From Actinoplanes xinjiangensis (lineage in GTDB: Bacteria; Actinomycetota; Actinomycetes; Mycobacteriales; Micromonosporaceae): 64,000 nucleotides of DNA. Under the pieces are notes generated by a model. The model had not been told where the DNA came from, did no database searches, and was given only the letters and a program-made list of their open reading frames with translations. Both the position numbers and the translations under genes were made by a program. The stretch is from NCBI RefSeq assembly GCF_003148685.1, contig NZ_QGGR01000001.1, positions 741,025 to 805,024 on the forward strand. The letters run 5' to 3'. Below are positions 24,445 through 32,393 of this stretch, piece after piece. How positions within the stretch are numbered: the stretch's first letter is position 1; every line of letters starts with the position of its first letter.

Positions 24445-25935
24445 GCTGCATCCCGGGGTGACACCGCAGCCAGGACAGCGCCTGGTTGTCCGGCTGCCGG
24501 GGGCTGCGGCGGGGAGGAAGTCGGCGCGGTCGAGGGTGGCGGTTCGGCGGCGGTACTCCTTCGCCTTGCCCGGCCAGTTCGTGACGATTCGGCCGGTGGC
24601 GGTGCGGTACCAGCTCTGGCAGGTCGTCCAGACGCTTCCGGCGAGGCGGGACTGGATCTCGCTGTCGTAGGCGGCCGCCACGTCCGGACGTACGGCCAGG
24701 GTGTCTCCCGCCGCGACCGCACGGACCGCCTGGGCGATCCAGCGGGCCTGGGCCTCGTGGAAGTAGATGACCGAGGTGTTGCCGGTGTTGGTGTTGGGGC
24801 CGTAGACCAGGAACATGTTCGGGAAGCCGGGGACCGCCAGCCCCAGGTAGGCGTGGGCGCCCTCGCGCCACTCGTCGGACAGCAGCCGGCCGTCGCAGCC
24901 GGTGACGCGGATCGGGACGAGGAACTCGGTGGCGGCGAAACCGGTGCCGTAGACGAGGACGTCGCACGGGTGGTCGGTGCCGTCGGCGGTGCGTACGCCG
25001 GACGGGGTGATCGTGATGATCTTCTCGGTAACCAGGTCGACGTCGGGGCGGCCGAGGGTGGGCAGCCAGGCGTTGGTGAACAGCAGCCGTTTGCAGCCGA
25101 GCGGCTCGCCGGGGGTGACTTTGGCGAGCAGTTCCGGGTCGCGGACCTGCCGGTGGCGCTGGATCCAGGCGTAACCGCGGATGCCCGCGTTGAGCGTCCG
25201 GTTGCCGTGCAGCGCGGCGCCCTGCACCAGGGTGAGCAGCCAGGTCGCGCCGCGGGACAGTCGCATCAGGGCGGGGATCCGGCGGGACAGGGCGCGGCGG
25301 ATCCGGCCGTAGCGGCGGTCGGGTTTCGGGACCGTCCAGGGGGCGGTGCGCTGGAAGACGGTGACGTGGGCGGCCTTCCCGGCGATGGCGGGGACCAGCT
25401 GGATGGCGCTGGCGCCGGTGCCGATCACGGCGACCCGCCGGCCGTCGATCGGGATGCCGGGCGTCCAGTGTGCGGTGTGTACGGCGACGCCGGTGAACGT
25501 CTCGGCGCCGGGCAGTACCGGGATCGCCGGGCGGGACAGCTGGCCGACGGCGGGGATCAGCACGTCGGCGTCGACGGTGGCGCCGCCGGTCAGGGTGATC
25601 CGCCAGTGGGTGCCGGTCCAGTCGGCGGAGGCGACCTCGGCACCGAACCGGACGAGCGGGGTGACGCCCTTCTCGTCGGCGACCCGCTCCAGGTAGGCGA
25701 GGATCTCGTGGTGCGGCGGGTAGCGCCGGGACCAGTCCGGGTTGAGGGCGAACGAGAACGAGTAGAGCGGGGCGGGCACGTCGCAGGCGCAGCCGGGGTA
25801 CGTGTTGTCGCGCCACACCCCGCCGATCCGGTCCGCCTTCTCCAGGATCACGATGTCGCCGGAGCCGGCCCTGAGCAGCTCGACCGCGGCCGCGACCCCG
25901 CCGAATCCGGCACCGATGATCGCGATCCTGGTCAT
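24442..25935 (-). CDS. Flavin monooxygenase of the Baeyer-Villiger type
   Basis: Class B flavin monooxygenase that would insert oxygen next to a ketone, using NADPH and FAD, to form an ester or lactone. The 497 residues begin with the FAD Rossmann motif IGAGFGG. The type I BVMO fingerprint FxGxxxHxxxW is present as FTGVAVHTAHW (near residue 155). The NADPH motif VIGTGASAIQ follows, and VYGTGF and YGPNTNTGNTS lie in the C-terminal half. Its ATG overlaps the stop of the GMC oxidoreductase gene by 4 nt, so both are one operon. An alpha/beta hydrolase is divergent from them. Together they fit oxidation of an alcohol to a ketone, to an ester, then cleavage. The substrate is unknown; sterol-like or long-chain ketones are possible. 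Confidence 0.88.
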   Translation of the reverse strand: MTRIAIIGAGFGGVAAAVELLRAGSGDIVILEKADRIGGVWRDNTYPGCACDVPAPLYSFSFALNPDWSRRYPPHHEILAYLERVADEKGVTPLVRFGAEVASADWTGTHWRITLTGGATVDADVLIPAVGQLSRPAIPVLPGAETFTGVAVHTAHWTPGIPIDGRRVAVIGTGASAIQLVPAIAGKAAHVTVFQRTAPWTVPKPDRRYGRIRRALSRRIPALMRLSRGATWLLTLVQGAALHGNRTLNAGIRGYAWIQRHRQVRDPELLAKVTPGEPLGCKRLLFTNAWLPTLGRPDVDLVTEKIITITPSGVRTADGTDHPCDVLVYGTGFAATEFLVPIRVTGCDGRLLSDEWREGAHAYLGLAVPGFPNMFLVYGPNTNTGNTSVIYFHEAQARWIAQAVRAVAAGDTLAVRPDVAAAYDSEIQSRLAGSVWTTCQSWYRTATGRIVTNWPGKAKEYRRRTATLDRADFLPAAAPGSRTTRRCPGCGVTPGCS

Positions 25936-27584
25936 GGCCGCCTTCCGATGGTCAGTCGCAGGGCCGCGGGCGCGGTCGGCGGGACGACCGGGTGCCGGGG
26001 TGCCACCGGGGCGACCGGTGTGTAACCGGAGACCGGCCGGGGGTCGGCGTCGCCGGCGTTGGGCCACAGCGCCACCGCCCGCTCGGCCAGGGCGGTGATG
26101 GTGAGCGACGGGTTGACGCCGAGGTTCGCGGCGACCGTCGAGCCGTCGATGACGTGCAGGCCGGGATGGCCGAAGAGCCGGTGGTACGGGTCGACGACGC
26201 CCGTCTCGGCGGTGGCGCCGATCGCACAGCCGCCGATGAAGTGCCCGGTGACCGGCCGGTTGACGATCTCGGTGAACGCGCCGGTCGCGACGCCGTCGAT
26301 CTCGGCCGCGACCCGCCGCGCGACGTCGTGGGCGGCCGGCACCCACACCGGGTTGGGTTCGCCGATGCCGGGCCGGCTGGTGATCCGCCGGCCGAACAGG
26401 CCGCGCCGGGTGTGGACGGTGATCGAGTTGTCGAGCGGCTGCATGGCCAGCAGGACGATGGTCTCCTTCGACCAGTTCCGCGGGGACGTGTAGAGCCGCA
26501 GGTCGCGGCCGGCCCGGGCGAGGGTCTTGAGGGCGTGCCACCAGCGGGGTCGGCCCTCGTCGACCAGGACGGTGGCGAGCAGGGCCAGCAGGTTGCTGCC
26601 GGGTCCGTACCGGACGGGTTCGACGTGGGTGACCGGGTCCGGGTGGATGGACGAGGTGATCGCGACGCCGTGCGTGTAGTCGCGGTCCCGGCGGCGGGTG
26701 CGGGCGCCGAGGATCGATTCGGAGTTGGTACGGCTGAGCTCGCCCAGCCGCGGCGAGAGGTGCGGCAGGTATCCCCGGTCGCGCATCCGGTGCAGCAGTC
26801 GCTGGGTGCCGAGCGCGCCGCCGGCGAAGACGACCTGCCCGGCGGTGAACACCCGCCCCCGGGTGTGCACCGCGTAGCCGCCGTCGGGCCGGGGGCGCAC
26901 GGTCGTGACCGTGGTCCGCTCGTGGACCACCGCCCCGGCCTTCTCGGCCAGGTAGAGATAGTTCTTCACCAGGGTGTTCTTGGCGTTGCCGCGACAGCCG
27001 GTCATGCACGAACCGCACAGCGTGCAGGTACGGCGGTCGGGGCCGGCGCCGCCGAAGAAGGGGTCGGGCACCTCCGCGCCGGGGGTGTCGCCGAAGAGGA
27101 CGCCGACCGGTGTGTGGCGGAAGGTGTGGCCGGCGCCGAGATCCTCCGCGACTTTCCGCAGCACCGCGTCGGCGGCCGTGGCGACCGGGTTCACCGTCAC
27201 CCCGAGCATGCGTCTGGCCTGGTCGTAGTAGGGGGCCAGCTCGGTCTGCCAGTCGGTGACGTGTGCCCACTGCGGGTCGGCGAAGAACGCGGCGGGTGGT
27301 TCGTAGAGGGTGCAGGCGTAGCCGAGCGACCCGCCGCCGACGCCCACCCCCGACATGATCATCACGTCGCGCAGCAGGGTGAGGCGCAGGATGCCGTAGC
27401 AGCCGAGTGCGGGCGCCCAGAGGTAGTCGCGCAGCCGCCAGGAGGTCCTGGCGAACTGTTCGTCGGTGAACCGGCGACCGGCCTCGAGGACGCCGACGCG
27501 GTAGCCCTTCTCGGTCAGGCGCAGCGCGGTCACGCTGCCACCGAACCCGGAGCCGATGACGAGGACGTCGTAGTCGTACGACAT
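25932..27584 (-). CDS. GMC-family oxidoreductase (cholesterol-oxidase-like)
   Basis: FAD-dependent alcohol oxidase or dehydrogenase of the GMC superfamily, 550 residues, with no export signal. The N-terminal FAD fold reads VIGSGFGGSVTALRL. The segment SGVGVGGGSLGYA is the usual flavin-binding loop. A Cys-rich insert, CTLCGSCMTGCRGNAKNTL, is characteristic of the actinobacterial branch annotated as ChoD-like oxidoreductases. The C-terminus has the GHFIGGCAIG and HVIDGSTVAANLGVNPSLTI substrate/FAD elements. It is the first gene of the operon with the Baeyer-Villiger enzyme. The substrate could be a sterol or another secondary alcohol. The 88-bp gap to the divergent hydrolase holds a candidate operator. 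Confidence 0.87.
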   Translation of the reverse strand: MSYDYDVLVIGSGFGGSVTALRLTEKGYRVGVLEAGRRFTDEQFARTSWRLRDYLWAPALGCYGILRLTLLRDVMIMSGVGVGGGSLGYACTLYEPPAAFFADPQWAHVTDWQTELAPYYDQARRMLGVTVNPVATAADAVLRKVAEDLGAGHTFRHTPVGVLFGDTPGAEVPDPFFGGAGPDRRTCTLCGSCMTGCRGNAKNTLVKNYLYLAEKAGAVVHERTTVTTVRPRPDGGYAVHTRGRVFTAGQVVFAGGALGTQRLLHRMRDRGYLPHLSPRLGELSRTNSESILGARTRRRDRDYTHGVAITSSIHPDPVTHVEPVRYGPGSNLLALLATVLVDEGRPRWWHALKTLARAGRDLRLYTSPRNWSKETIVLLAMQPLDNSITVHTRRGLFGRRITSRPGIGEPNPVWVPAAHDVARRVAAEIDGVATGAFTEIVNRPVTGHFIGGCAIGATAETGVVDPYHRLFGHPGLHVIDGSTVAANLGVNPSLTITALAERAVALWPNAGDADPRPVSGYTPVAPVAPRHPVVPPTAPAALRLTIGRRP

Positions 27585-27605
27585 CGCCGTACCATCACAC
27601 CCTTA

Positions 27606-27623
27606 TTGGCAACATGTCAACAA
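27606..27623. promoter_or_regulatory. Imperfect palindrome in the GMC / hydrolase divergent promoter
   Basis: TTG-N3-ACATGT-N3-CAA (18 bp) is symmetric at its centre and both ends. On the minus strand it includes a TTGACA -35-like hexamer pointing toward the GMC gene. Size and symmetry suit a TetR-type repressor, but no such gene is adjacent. Confidence 0.4.
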
Positions 27624-27672
27624 TGGGTCTCCAGGTCTTGCGCAAAGCGCGAAACGGTCTCATAAAAGACGG

Positions 27673-28458
27673 ATGACCGAGCTGTCGTACGACCGTCGCG
27701 GATCCGGGCCGCCGCTGGTGCTGATCCACGGGCTGGGCAGCCACCGTCAGGTGTGGACGCCGATCCTGGCCGGCCTGGCCACCGGCCGCGACGTGATCGC
27801 CCTGGATCTGCCCGGGTTCGGCGGGTCACCGCTGTGGGCGCCCGCCCCGCACGCGGGCTCGGTGCCCCACCTCGCCGACCAGGTCGAGTCCTTCCTGGAC
27901 CGGCTCGGGATCGCCAACCCCGAGGTGGCGGGCAGTTCGCTGGGCGGCGGCATCGCCCTGGAACTCGGCCGGCGGGGCCGCGCGTCCGCCGTCACGGCGT
28001 TCGCACCGGTCGGTTTCTGGTCGGGCGCCGGCCGCCGCTGGTCCCAGACGGTCGTCACCGCGGCCCGGGTCGCCGCGGGCCGGCTGGACGCCCGGCTCCC
28101 CCGGATCATGGCCTCCACGACGGGACGGTCCGCCTTCTGCGCGCTCTTCTACGCCCGGCCGCACCGCCTCGACCCCGGCGATGCGGTCGCGGCGGCCCGG
28201 GCGCTGGCCACCGCGCCGGGCTTCACCGCGGCCCGGGACGCCTTCGCCGATCTGACCCCCTGGCGGTACGAGCGGACGAGCCACCCGGTGACGATCGCCT
28301 GGGGCACCCGGGACGCCGTACTGCCGTTCCCACAGTCGCGCCGAGCCCGCACGCTGCTACCCGGCGCCCGCCACGTCACGCTGCCGGGCTGCGGTCATCT
28401 GCCGTTCGCCGACGACCCGCAGGCGTGCCTGGCGGTGCTCAACGGAGGAGCCAGATGA
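27673..28458 (+). CDS. Alpha/beta-fold hydrolase
   Basis: Cytoplasmic serine hydrolase, probably an esterase, 261 residues. The oxyanion region is LIHGLGSHRQVW; the nucleophile elbow is GSSLGGG (Ser near residue 98); the acid is in WGTRDAVLPF; the catalytic His is in LPGCGHLPFADDP. It is divergent from the GMC and Baeyer-Villiger genes across an 88-bp shared promoter region. An esterase is exactly what is needed to open a Baeyer-Villiger product, so joint regulation and function are inferred. The last 39 bases of the gene lie within a 55-bp tandem duplication that continues into the next gene. Confidence 0.88.
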   Translation: MTELSYDRRGSGPPLVLIHGLGSHRQVWTPILAGLATGRDVIALDLPGFGGSPLWAPAPHAGSVPHLADQVESFLDRLGIANPEVAGSSLGGGIALELGRRGRASAVTAFAPVGFWSGAGRRWSQTVVTAARVAAGRLDARLPRIMASTTGRSAFCALFYARPHRLDPGDAVAAARALATAPGFTAARDAFADLTPWRYERTSHPVTIAWGTRDAVLPFPQSRRARTLLPGARHVTLPGCGHLPFADDPQACLAVLNGGAR

Positions 28459-28529
28459 TCAGCATGGCGACCAGCAGGCGTGCCTGGCGGTGCTCAGCGG
28501 ACCAGCCAGATGATCAGCATGGCGACCAG
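28420..28529. repeat. 55-bp tandem duplication across two convergent gene ends
   Basis: The segment beginning CAGGCGTGCCTGGCGGTGCT (28420) recurs at 28475, and the linked segment CCAGATGATCAGCATGGCGA (28451) recurs at 28506. The period is 55 bp, two copies with few changes. The first copy ends the hydrolase gene; the second supplies the last codons of the minus-strand membrane protein gene. Confidence 0.88.
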
Positions 28530-28709
28530 GAAGACCCCGGCCGCCGCCAGGGTGACCGCCCGGATCAGGGTGCTCAGGCTGTCGTCGGAGAAGGTGGGCC
28601 GGTCCCCCGGCGCGGTCCAGTCGCCGACCGCGGTCAGCAGCCGGTCGCCCGCATGGCGCAGACGACGGCGGGCGTTATCCCGGTTGGACGACGGCAACAG
28701 AACCTCCAT
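28494..28709 (-). CDS. Small single-span membrane protein
   Basis: Unknown function. The 71 residues form a basic cytoplasmic N-terminus (SSNRDNARRRLRHAGDRLL), a short acidic linker and one C-terminal transmembrane helix (VTLAAAGVFLVAMLIIWLV) ending in Arg. The shape is that of a tail-anchored protein. The ATG has no strong RBS; an in-frame GTG about 16 codons upstream is an alternative start. The gene's 3' end lies in the 55-bp duplication, so its final residues may have been created by that event. It is divergent from the sirtuin gene. Confidence 0.6.
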   Translation of the reverse strand: MEVLLPSSNRDNARRRLRHAGDRLLTAVGDWTAPGDRPTFSDDSLSTLIRAVTLAAAGVFLVAMLIIWLVR

Positions 28710-28788
28710 ACTCGACCGGTCAACGAGCCACCGGCGGAATGGACGCTGGGACACTCGTTCGTGCGGTGATTCGGGCTGGGGGATGGCG

Positions 28789-29541
28789 ATGGTGGACGTG
28801 CGCGAGGCGGCGAAGGCCCTGGCCGGGGCGCGGCGGGTGGTGGTGTTCACCGGCGCGGGCATCTCGGCGGAGAGCGGAGTGCCCACCTTCCGGGACGCGC
28901 TGACCGGTCTCTGGGCACGGTTCGACGCGCAGGCGCTGGCCACCCCGCAGGCGTTCGAGGACGACCCGGATCTGGTGTGGGGCTGGTATGAGTGGCGCCG
29001 CACCCTGATCGAGCGGGTCCACCCGAATCCCGGGCACGAGGCGGTCGCCGCGATCGAGGCCCGGGCCCCGCACACCGTCGTGGTCACCCAGAATGTGGAC
29101 GACCTGCACGAGCGCGCCGGCTCACGGTCGCCGGTCCACCTGCACGGCAGCCTGTTCACACCACGCTGTGCGGCCTGTTCGCGGGCGGCCGATCCGGGCC
29201 CCGCCGACGAGCCGGAGGAGGGCCGCCGGCTGGCACCGCCGCGCTGCGGGTGCGGCGGTGCGATCCGCCCGGGGGTGGTGTGGTTCGGCGAGGCGCTGCC
29301 CGAGGAGGCCCTGGAGGAGGCGGTGCAGGCGGCGACCGAGTGCGACGTGCTGCTGACCGTCGGCACGTCGGGCGTGGTCTACCCGGCGGCCGAGATCCCC
29401 AAGGTGGCGTCGATGTTCGGCGGCACGGTGATCCAGGTGAACCCGCAGCCCACGCCGCTGGACGAGGTCGCCGGCATCAACCTGTACGGCACCGCGGCGA
29501 CCGTGCTGCCGGAGCTGGTCAGCGCGGCCTGGCCGGACTAG
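28789..29541 (+). CDS. cobB: Sirtuin NAD-dependent protein deacylase, class III type
   Basis: Removes acyl groups from lysines using NAD+. The 250 residues show the NAD site GAGISAESGVPTFRD, the TQNVDDLHERAG motif, catalytic His in HLHGS (H119), a zinc site with two Cys pairs (CAAC and CGC), then RPGVVWFGEALP and VGTSGVVYPA. The class III pair Y67-x-x-R70 (WYEWRR), which in SIRT5 and E. coli CobB binds the acid group of succinyl- or malonyl-lysine, is present, so desuccinylase activity is likely beside deacetylation. The start is the second of two in-frame ATGs, spaced better from GGGGGA. It converges on the acyl-CoA synthetase gene, a known substrate class of sirtuins; that link is only positional. 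Confidence 0.92.
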   Translation: MVDVREAAKALAGARRVVVFTGAGISAESGVPTFRDALTGLWARFDAQALATPQAFEDDPDLVWGWYEWRRTLIERVHPNPGHEAVAAIEARAPHTVVVTQNVDDLHERAGSRSPVHLHGSLFTPRCAACSRAADPGPADEPEEGRRLAPPRCGCGGAIRPGVVWFGEALPEEALEEAVQAATECDVLLTVGTSGVVYPAAEIPKVASMFGGTVIQVNPQPTPLDEVAGINLYGTAATVLPELVSAAWPD

Positions 29542-29569
29542 CAGCGGGCCGGACCCGGAGCCGGGAGTG

Positions 29570-31054
29570 TCAGCGCGGCCCGGCCGGGCCGGGCAGGGGC
29601 CTCGTCCGCAGCGGGCCCTTGCGCACCTTGTTGGAGCCGGTGCGCGGCAGGTCGTCGACGACGTCGACGTAGACCGGGATCTTGTACCTGGCGAGCCGGC
29701 CGGCCAGGAACGCCGGGACGTCGCCGGGCGACAGCGACGAGCCGGGGGCCGGGACGACGAAGGCGCGGCCGACCTCGCCCCACTTCTCGTCGGGCACGCC
29801 GACGACCGCGGCCTCGGCGACCGCCGGATGCTCGAAGATGGCCGCCTCCACCTCGGCCGGGTACACGTTCTCGCCGCCGGAGATGTACATGTCCTTGGTG
29901 CGGTCGATGATCCGGTAGTGGCCGGCCTCGTCGACGATCGCCAGGTCGCCGGAGCGGAACCAGCCGTCGGTGAGGGCGGCCGCGGTGGCCGCCGGGTCGT
30001 TCCAGTACCCCGGAGTCACGTTCGGGCCGCGGACCAGCACCTCCCCGGGTTCGCCGGGATCGGCCGGGGTGAGATCGGGGCGGGCCACCCGTACGTCCGT
30101 GAAGAAGACCGGAAGTCCCGCCGACCCGATATGGGCCCGGCTCTCCCGGGCCTCCAGGAACGTCGCCCCCGGCGCCGTCTCGGTCATGCCGTAACCCTGG
30201 CAGAACGCCAGCCCGCGCTCCTGGTAGGCACGGATCAGGGCTTCCGGGACGGGTGCGCCGCCGGTCATCAGGCAGCGCACCGAGGTCAGGTCGGCGGTCG
30301 CCCAGCGCGGCGACTGCGACAGGCCGGCGAACATCTGCGAGACGCCGAACATCCAGGTGATCCGGTGCCCGGCGATGGCGTCGAAGCAGCCGTCGACGTC
30401 CCAGCCGGGCATGATCACCGAGGTGCCGCCCTTGAGGAACGTCGGCAGCAGGCACTGGTTGAGCGCGGCCACGTGGAAGAGCGGCGCGCTGACCAGGGTG
30501 ATCTCGTCGCTGGCGACGTCCACGCAGACGAGCAGGTTGTAGCAGTTCCAGATGAGGTTGCCGTGGGTGAGCATCGCCCCTTTGGGGTGCCCGGTGGTGC
30601 CCGACGTGTAGAGGATGCAGGCGACGTCGTCGAGCCCGGTCTCCGCCTCGTCCGCGATCGGTTCCGCGGCGCGGAACGCATCGAGATCGGACAGGGCGAT
30701 TCTGGTACGGACCGGGGCGTCGACCGGGATCGCGTGGACCAGGAGGGCCGTCCCGCTGTGCCGCAGCTGGTACTCGATCTCCGGCGGGGTGAGCCGGAAG
30801 TTCAGCGGCACGAAGATCGCGCCGAGCATCCAGGTGGCGAACATCGTCTCGACGAACGACGGGTGGTTGGGGCCGAGGTAGGCGACCCGGTCACCGGGCT
30901 GGATTCCGGCGGTACGCAGGGCCGTGGCCAGGCGCGCGGAGCGTTCGTGCAGTTCGGCGTAGGTGGTACGCCGCTCCCCGAAGATCAGGGCGGTGTGGCC
31001 GGGTGACATGGCCGCCCGGCGTCCCGGCCATGACCCCAGCCCTGCGTTGCGCAT
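29570..31054 (-). CDS. Acyl-CoA synthetase (AMP-forming)
   Basis: Activates a carboxylic acid to its CoA thioester through an acyl-adenylate. The 494 residues have the AMP-binding P-loop YTSGTTGHPKGAM, the core GYGMTET, the hinge GDLAIVDEAGHYRIIDRTKDM, and the C-terminal catalytic lysine in GSNKVRKGPLR. Length and motifs fit medium- or long-chain or aromatic acid ligases (FadD/long-chain group). It is last in a four-gene minus-strand operon with an SDR, an amidohydrolase and a MaoC protein, and lies 11 nt behind the MaoC stop. The set suggests beta-oxidation-like breakdown of an unusual acid. The substrate cannot be read from the sequence. Confidence 0.9.
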   Translation of the reverse strand: MRNAGLGSWPGRRAAMSPGHTALIFGERRTTYAELHERSARLATALRTAGIQPGDRVAYLGPNHPSFVETMFATWMLGAIFVPLNFRLTPPEIEYQLRHSGTALLVHAIPVDAPVRTRIALSDLDAFRAAEPIADEAETGLDDVACILYTSGTTGHPKGAMLTHGNLIWNCYNLLVCVDVASDEITLVSAPLFHVAALNQCLLPTFLKGGTSVIMPGWDVDGCFDAIAGHRITWMFGVSQMFAGLSQSPRWATADLTSVRCLMTGGAPVPEALIRAYQERGLAFCQGYGMTETAPGATFLEARESRAHIGSAGLPVFFTDVRVARPDLTPADPGEPGEVLVRGPNVTPGYWNDPAATAAALTDGWFRSGDLAIVDEAGHYRIIDRTKDMYISGGENVYPAEVEAAIFEHPAVAEAAVVGVPDEKWGEVGRAFVVPAPGSSLSPGDVPAFLAGRLARYKIPVYVDVVDDLPRTGSNKVRKGPLRTRPLPGPAGPR

Positions 31055-31065
31055 CGTCGCCGTCC

Positions 31066-31524
31066 TCAGGCGTAGTGGCGGTAGACCGGGCGGGCGACGC
31101 AGGCGGGCTTGTCCGAGCCGTCCACCTCGACGGTGAAGTCGAAGGTGCTCTGCACGCCGTTGCCGGCCACGTCCTCGACGCTGACCACCTTCGCGGCGAG
31201 CCGGATCTTCGCACCGACCTTGACCGGGCTGGGGAAACGCACCTTCTCCAGGCCGTAGTTGACGCCCATCGCGATCCCGTCCACCTGGAGGAGCTGGGTG
31301 AAGAGCGGGATGACCAGGGACAGGGTCAGGTAGCCGTGGGCGATCGGTGCGCCGAACGGGCCGGTCCGGGCGCGCTCGACGTCGACGTGGATCCACTGGT
31401 GGTCGCCGGTGGCGTCGGCGAACGTGTTGACGCGCTCCTGGGTGATCTCCAGCCATTCGCTGTGGCCGAGGTCCCGGCCGGCGAGGCTCTTGAGTCCGTC
31501 GAGGCCGTTGACGGTGGTGGTCAT
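31066..31524 (-). CDS. MaoC-family dehydratase
   Basis: Hot-dog fold (R)-specific enoyl-CoA hydratase of about 152 residues, the usual single-domain size. Family motifs are visible: GHSEWLEITQERVNTFADATGDHQWIHVD carries the active-site Asp and His, and FGAPIAHGYLTLSLV is the second conserved segment. The typical RFPSPVKVGAKIR and final RPV follow. The start ATG overlaps the stop of the amidohydrolase gene by 4 nt. With the SDR and acyl-CoA ligase it supplies the hydration and oxidation steps of a beta-oxidation-like route. Confidence 0.92.
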   Translation of the reverse strand: MTTTVNGLDGLKSLAGRDLGHSEWLEITQERVNTFADATGDHQWIHVDVERARTGPFGAPIAHGYLTLSLVIPLFTQLLQVDGIAMGVNYGLEKVRFPSPVKVGAKIRLAAKVVSVEDVAGNGVQSTFDFTVEVDGSDKPACVARPVYRHYA

Positions 31525-32393
31525 GACTGCTCCCGGAAAAGTAGGCGTGCGGCGTTCTCTTTGAGGATCTTCGGGCGGACCGTGTCCTTGACGTCGAGCT
31601 TCTCGAAATCGGCGAGCCAGCGGTCCGGGGTGATCACCGGATAGTCCGAGCCGAACAGCACCTTGTCCTGGAGCAGGCTGTTCGCGTACCGGACCAGTTG
31701 CGGTGGGAAGTATTTCGGCGACCATCCGGACAGGTCGATGTGGACGTGCTCCTTGTGGGTGGCGACGGCCAGGGCCTCGTCCTGCCACGGGAACGAGGGG
31801 TGGGCCAGGATGATCCGCAGGTCCGGGAAGTCCACGGCCACGTCGTCGACGAGCATCGGGTTGGAATACCGCAGGCGGATCCCGCCGCCGCCCCGCACCC
31901 GGGCGCCGATGCCGGTCTGCCCGGTGTGGAACAGGGCGACCGCGCCGAGCTCCTCGATCGCCTCGTAGAGCGGGTAGGCGAGCCGGTCGTCGGGGGCGAA
32001 CCCCTGGATGCTGGGGTGGAACTTGAAGCCGCGGACGCCGTACCGCTCGACCAGGCGGCGGGCCTCGCGGACACCGGCCCGGCCCTTGTGCGGGTCGATG
32101 CTCGCGAACGGGATCAGCGTGTCCGGGTGCTTCGCGCAGTCCTCGGCGATCTCCTCGTTCGGGATCCGCGGGTGGCCGGTGGCGTGCTCGGCGTCGACGG
32201 TGAAGACGACGGCGGCCATCGTCCGCTCCCGGTAGTAGGCGGCCGTCTCGTCGATGGTCGGCTGGCGGTGGCCGTGCGCCTTGAAGTAGTCGGCGGAGGC
32301 GCCGAGCAGCTCGGGGCTCAGCGAGCTGTGGCCGTCCCGGCTGACCTCGGCGTGCGTGTGCACGTCGATGGCGACCAGCTCGTCGGCGTTCAT
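31521..32393 (-). CDS. Amidohydrolase-family (ACMSD-like) metal-dependent hydrolase or decarboxylase
   Basis: TIM-barrel metalloenzyme of the amidohydrolase_2 type, 290 residues. The metal-binding HxH is present as DVHTHAE near the N-terminus. Later metal and catalytic residues are in FKFHPSIQGF, LFHTGQTG, ILAHPSFPWQDEAL and FGSDYPVITPDRW. Relatives include decarboxylases of ACMSD and gamma-resorcylate type and ring-opening hydrolases, so the reaction is not certain. Both ends overlap neighbouring genes by 4 nt (SDR before, MaoC after), showing tight co-expression. The presence of this enzyme suggests that the operon degrades a ring-derived or beta-keto acid, not a plain fatty acid. Confidence 0.87.
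   Translation of the reverse strand: MNADELVAIDVHTHAEVSRDGHSSLSPELLGASADYFKAHGHRQPTIDETAAYYRERTMAAVVFTVDAEHATGHPRIPNEEIAEDCAKHPDTLIPFASIDPHKGRAGVREARRLVERYGVRGFKFHPSIQGFAPDDRLAYPLYEAIEELGAVALFHTGQTGIGARVRGGGGIRLRYSNPMLVDDVAVDFPDLRIILAHPSFPWQDEALAVATHKEHVHIDLSGWSPKYFPPQLVRYANSLLQDKVLFGSDYPVITPDRWLADFEKLDVKDTVRPKILKENAARLLFREQS

Noticed and set aside
24442..27270. A 942-residue monooxygenase
   Set aside because: The first 445 codons are an antiparallel-free shadow of the GMC gene; the true start overlaps the GMC stop and begins with the FAD motif.
29570..31456. Fusion of the MaoC protein and acyl-CoA synthetase in one frame
   Set aside because: The upstream 134 codons are the MaoC gene read in the wrong frame; the ligase starts at the ATG 11 nt after the MaoC stop.
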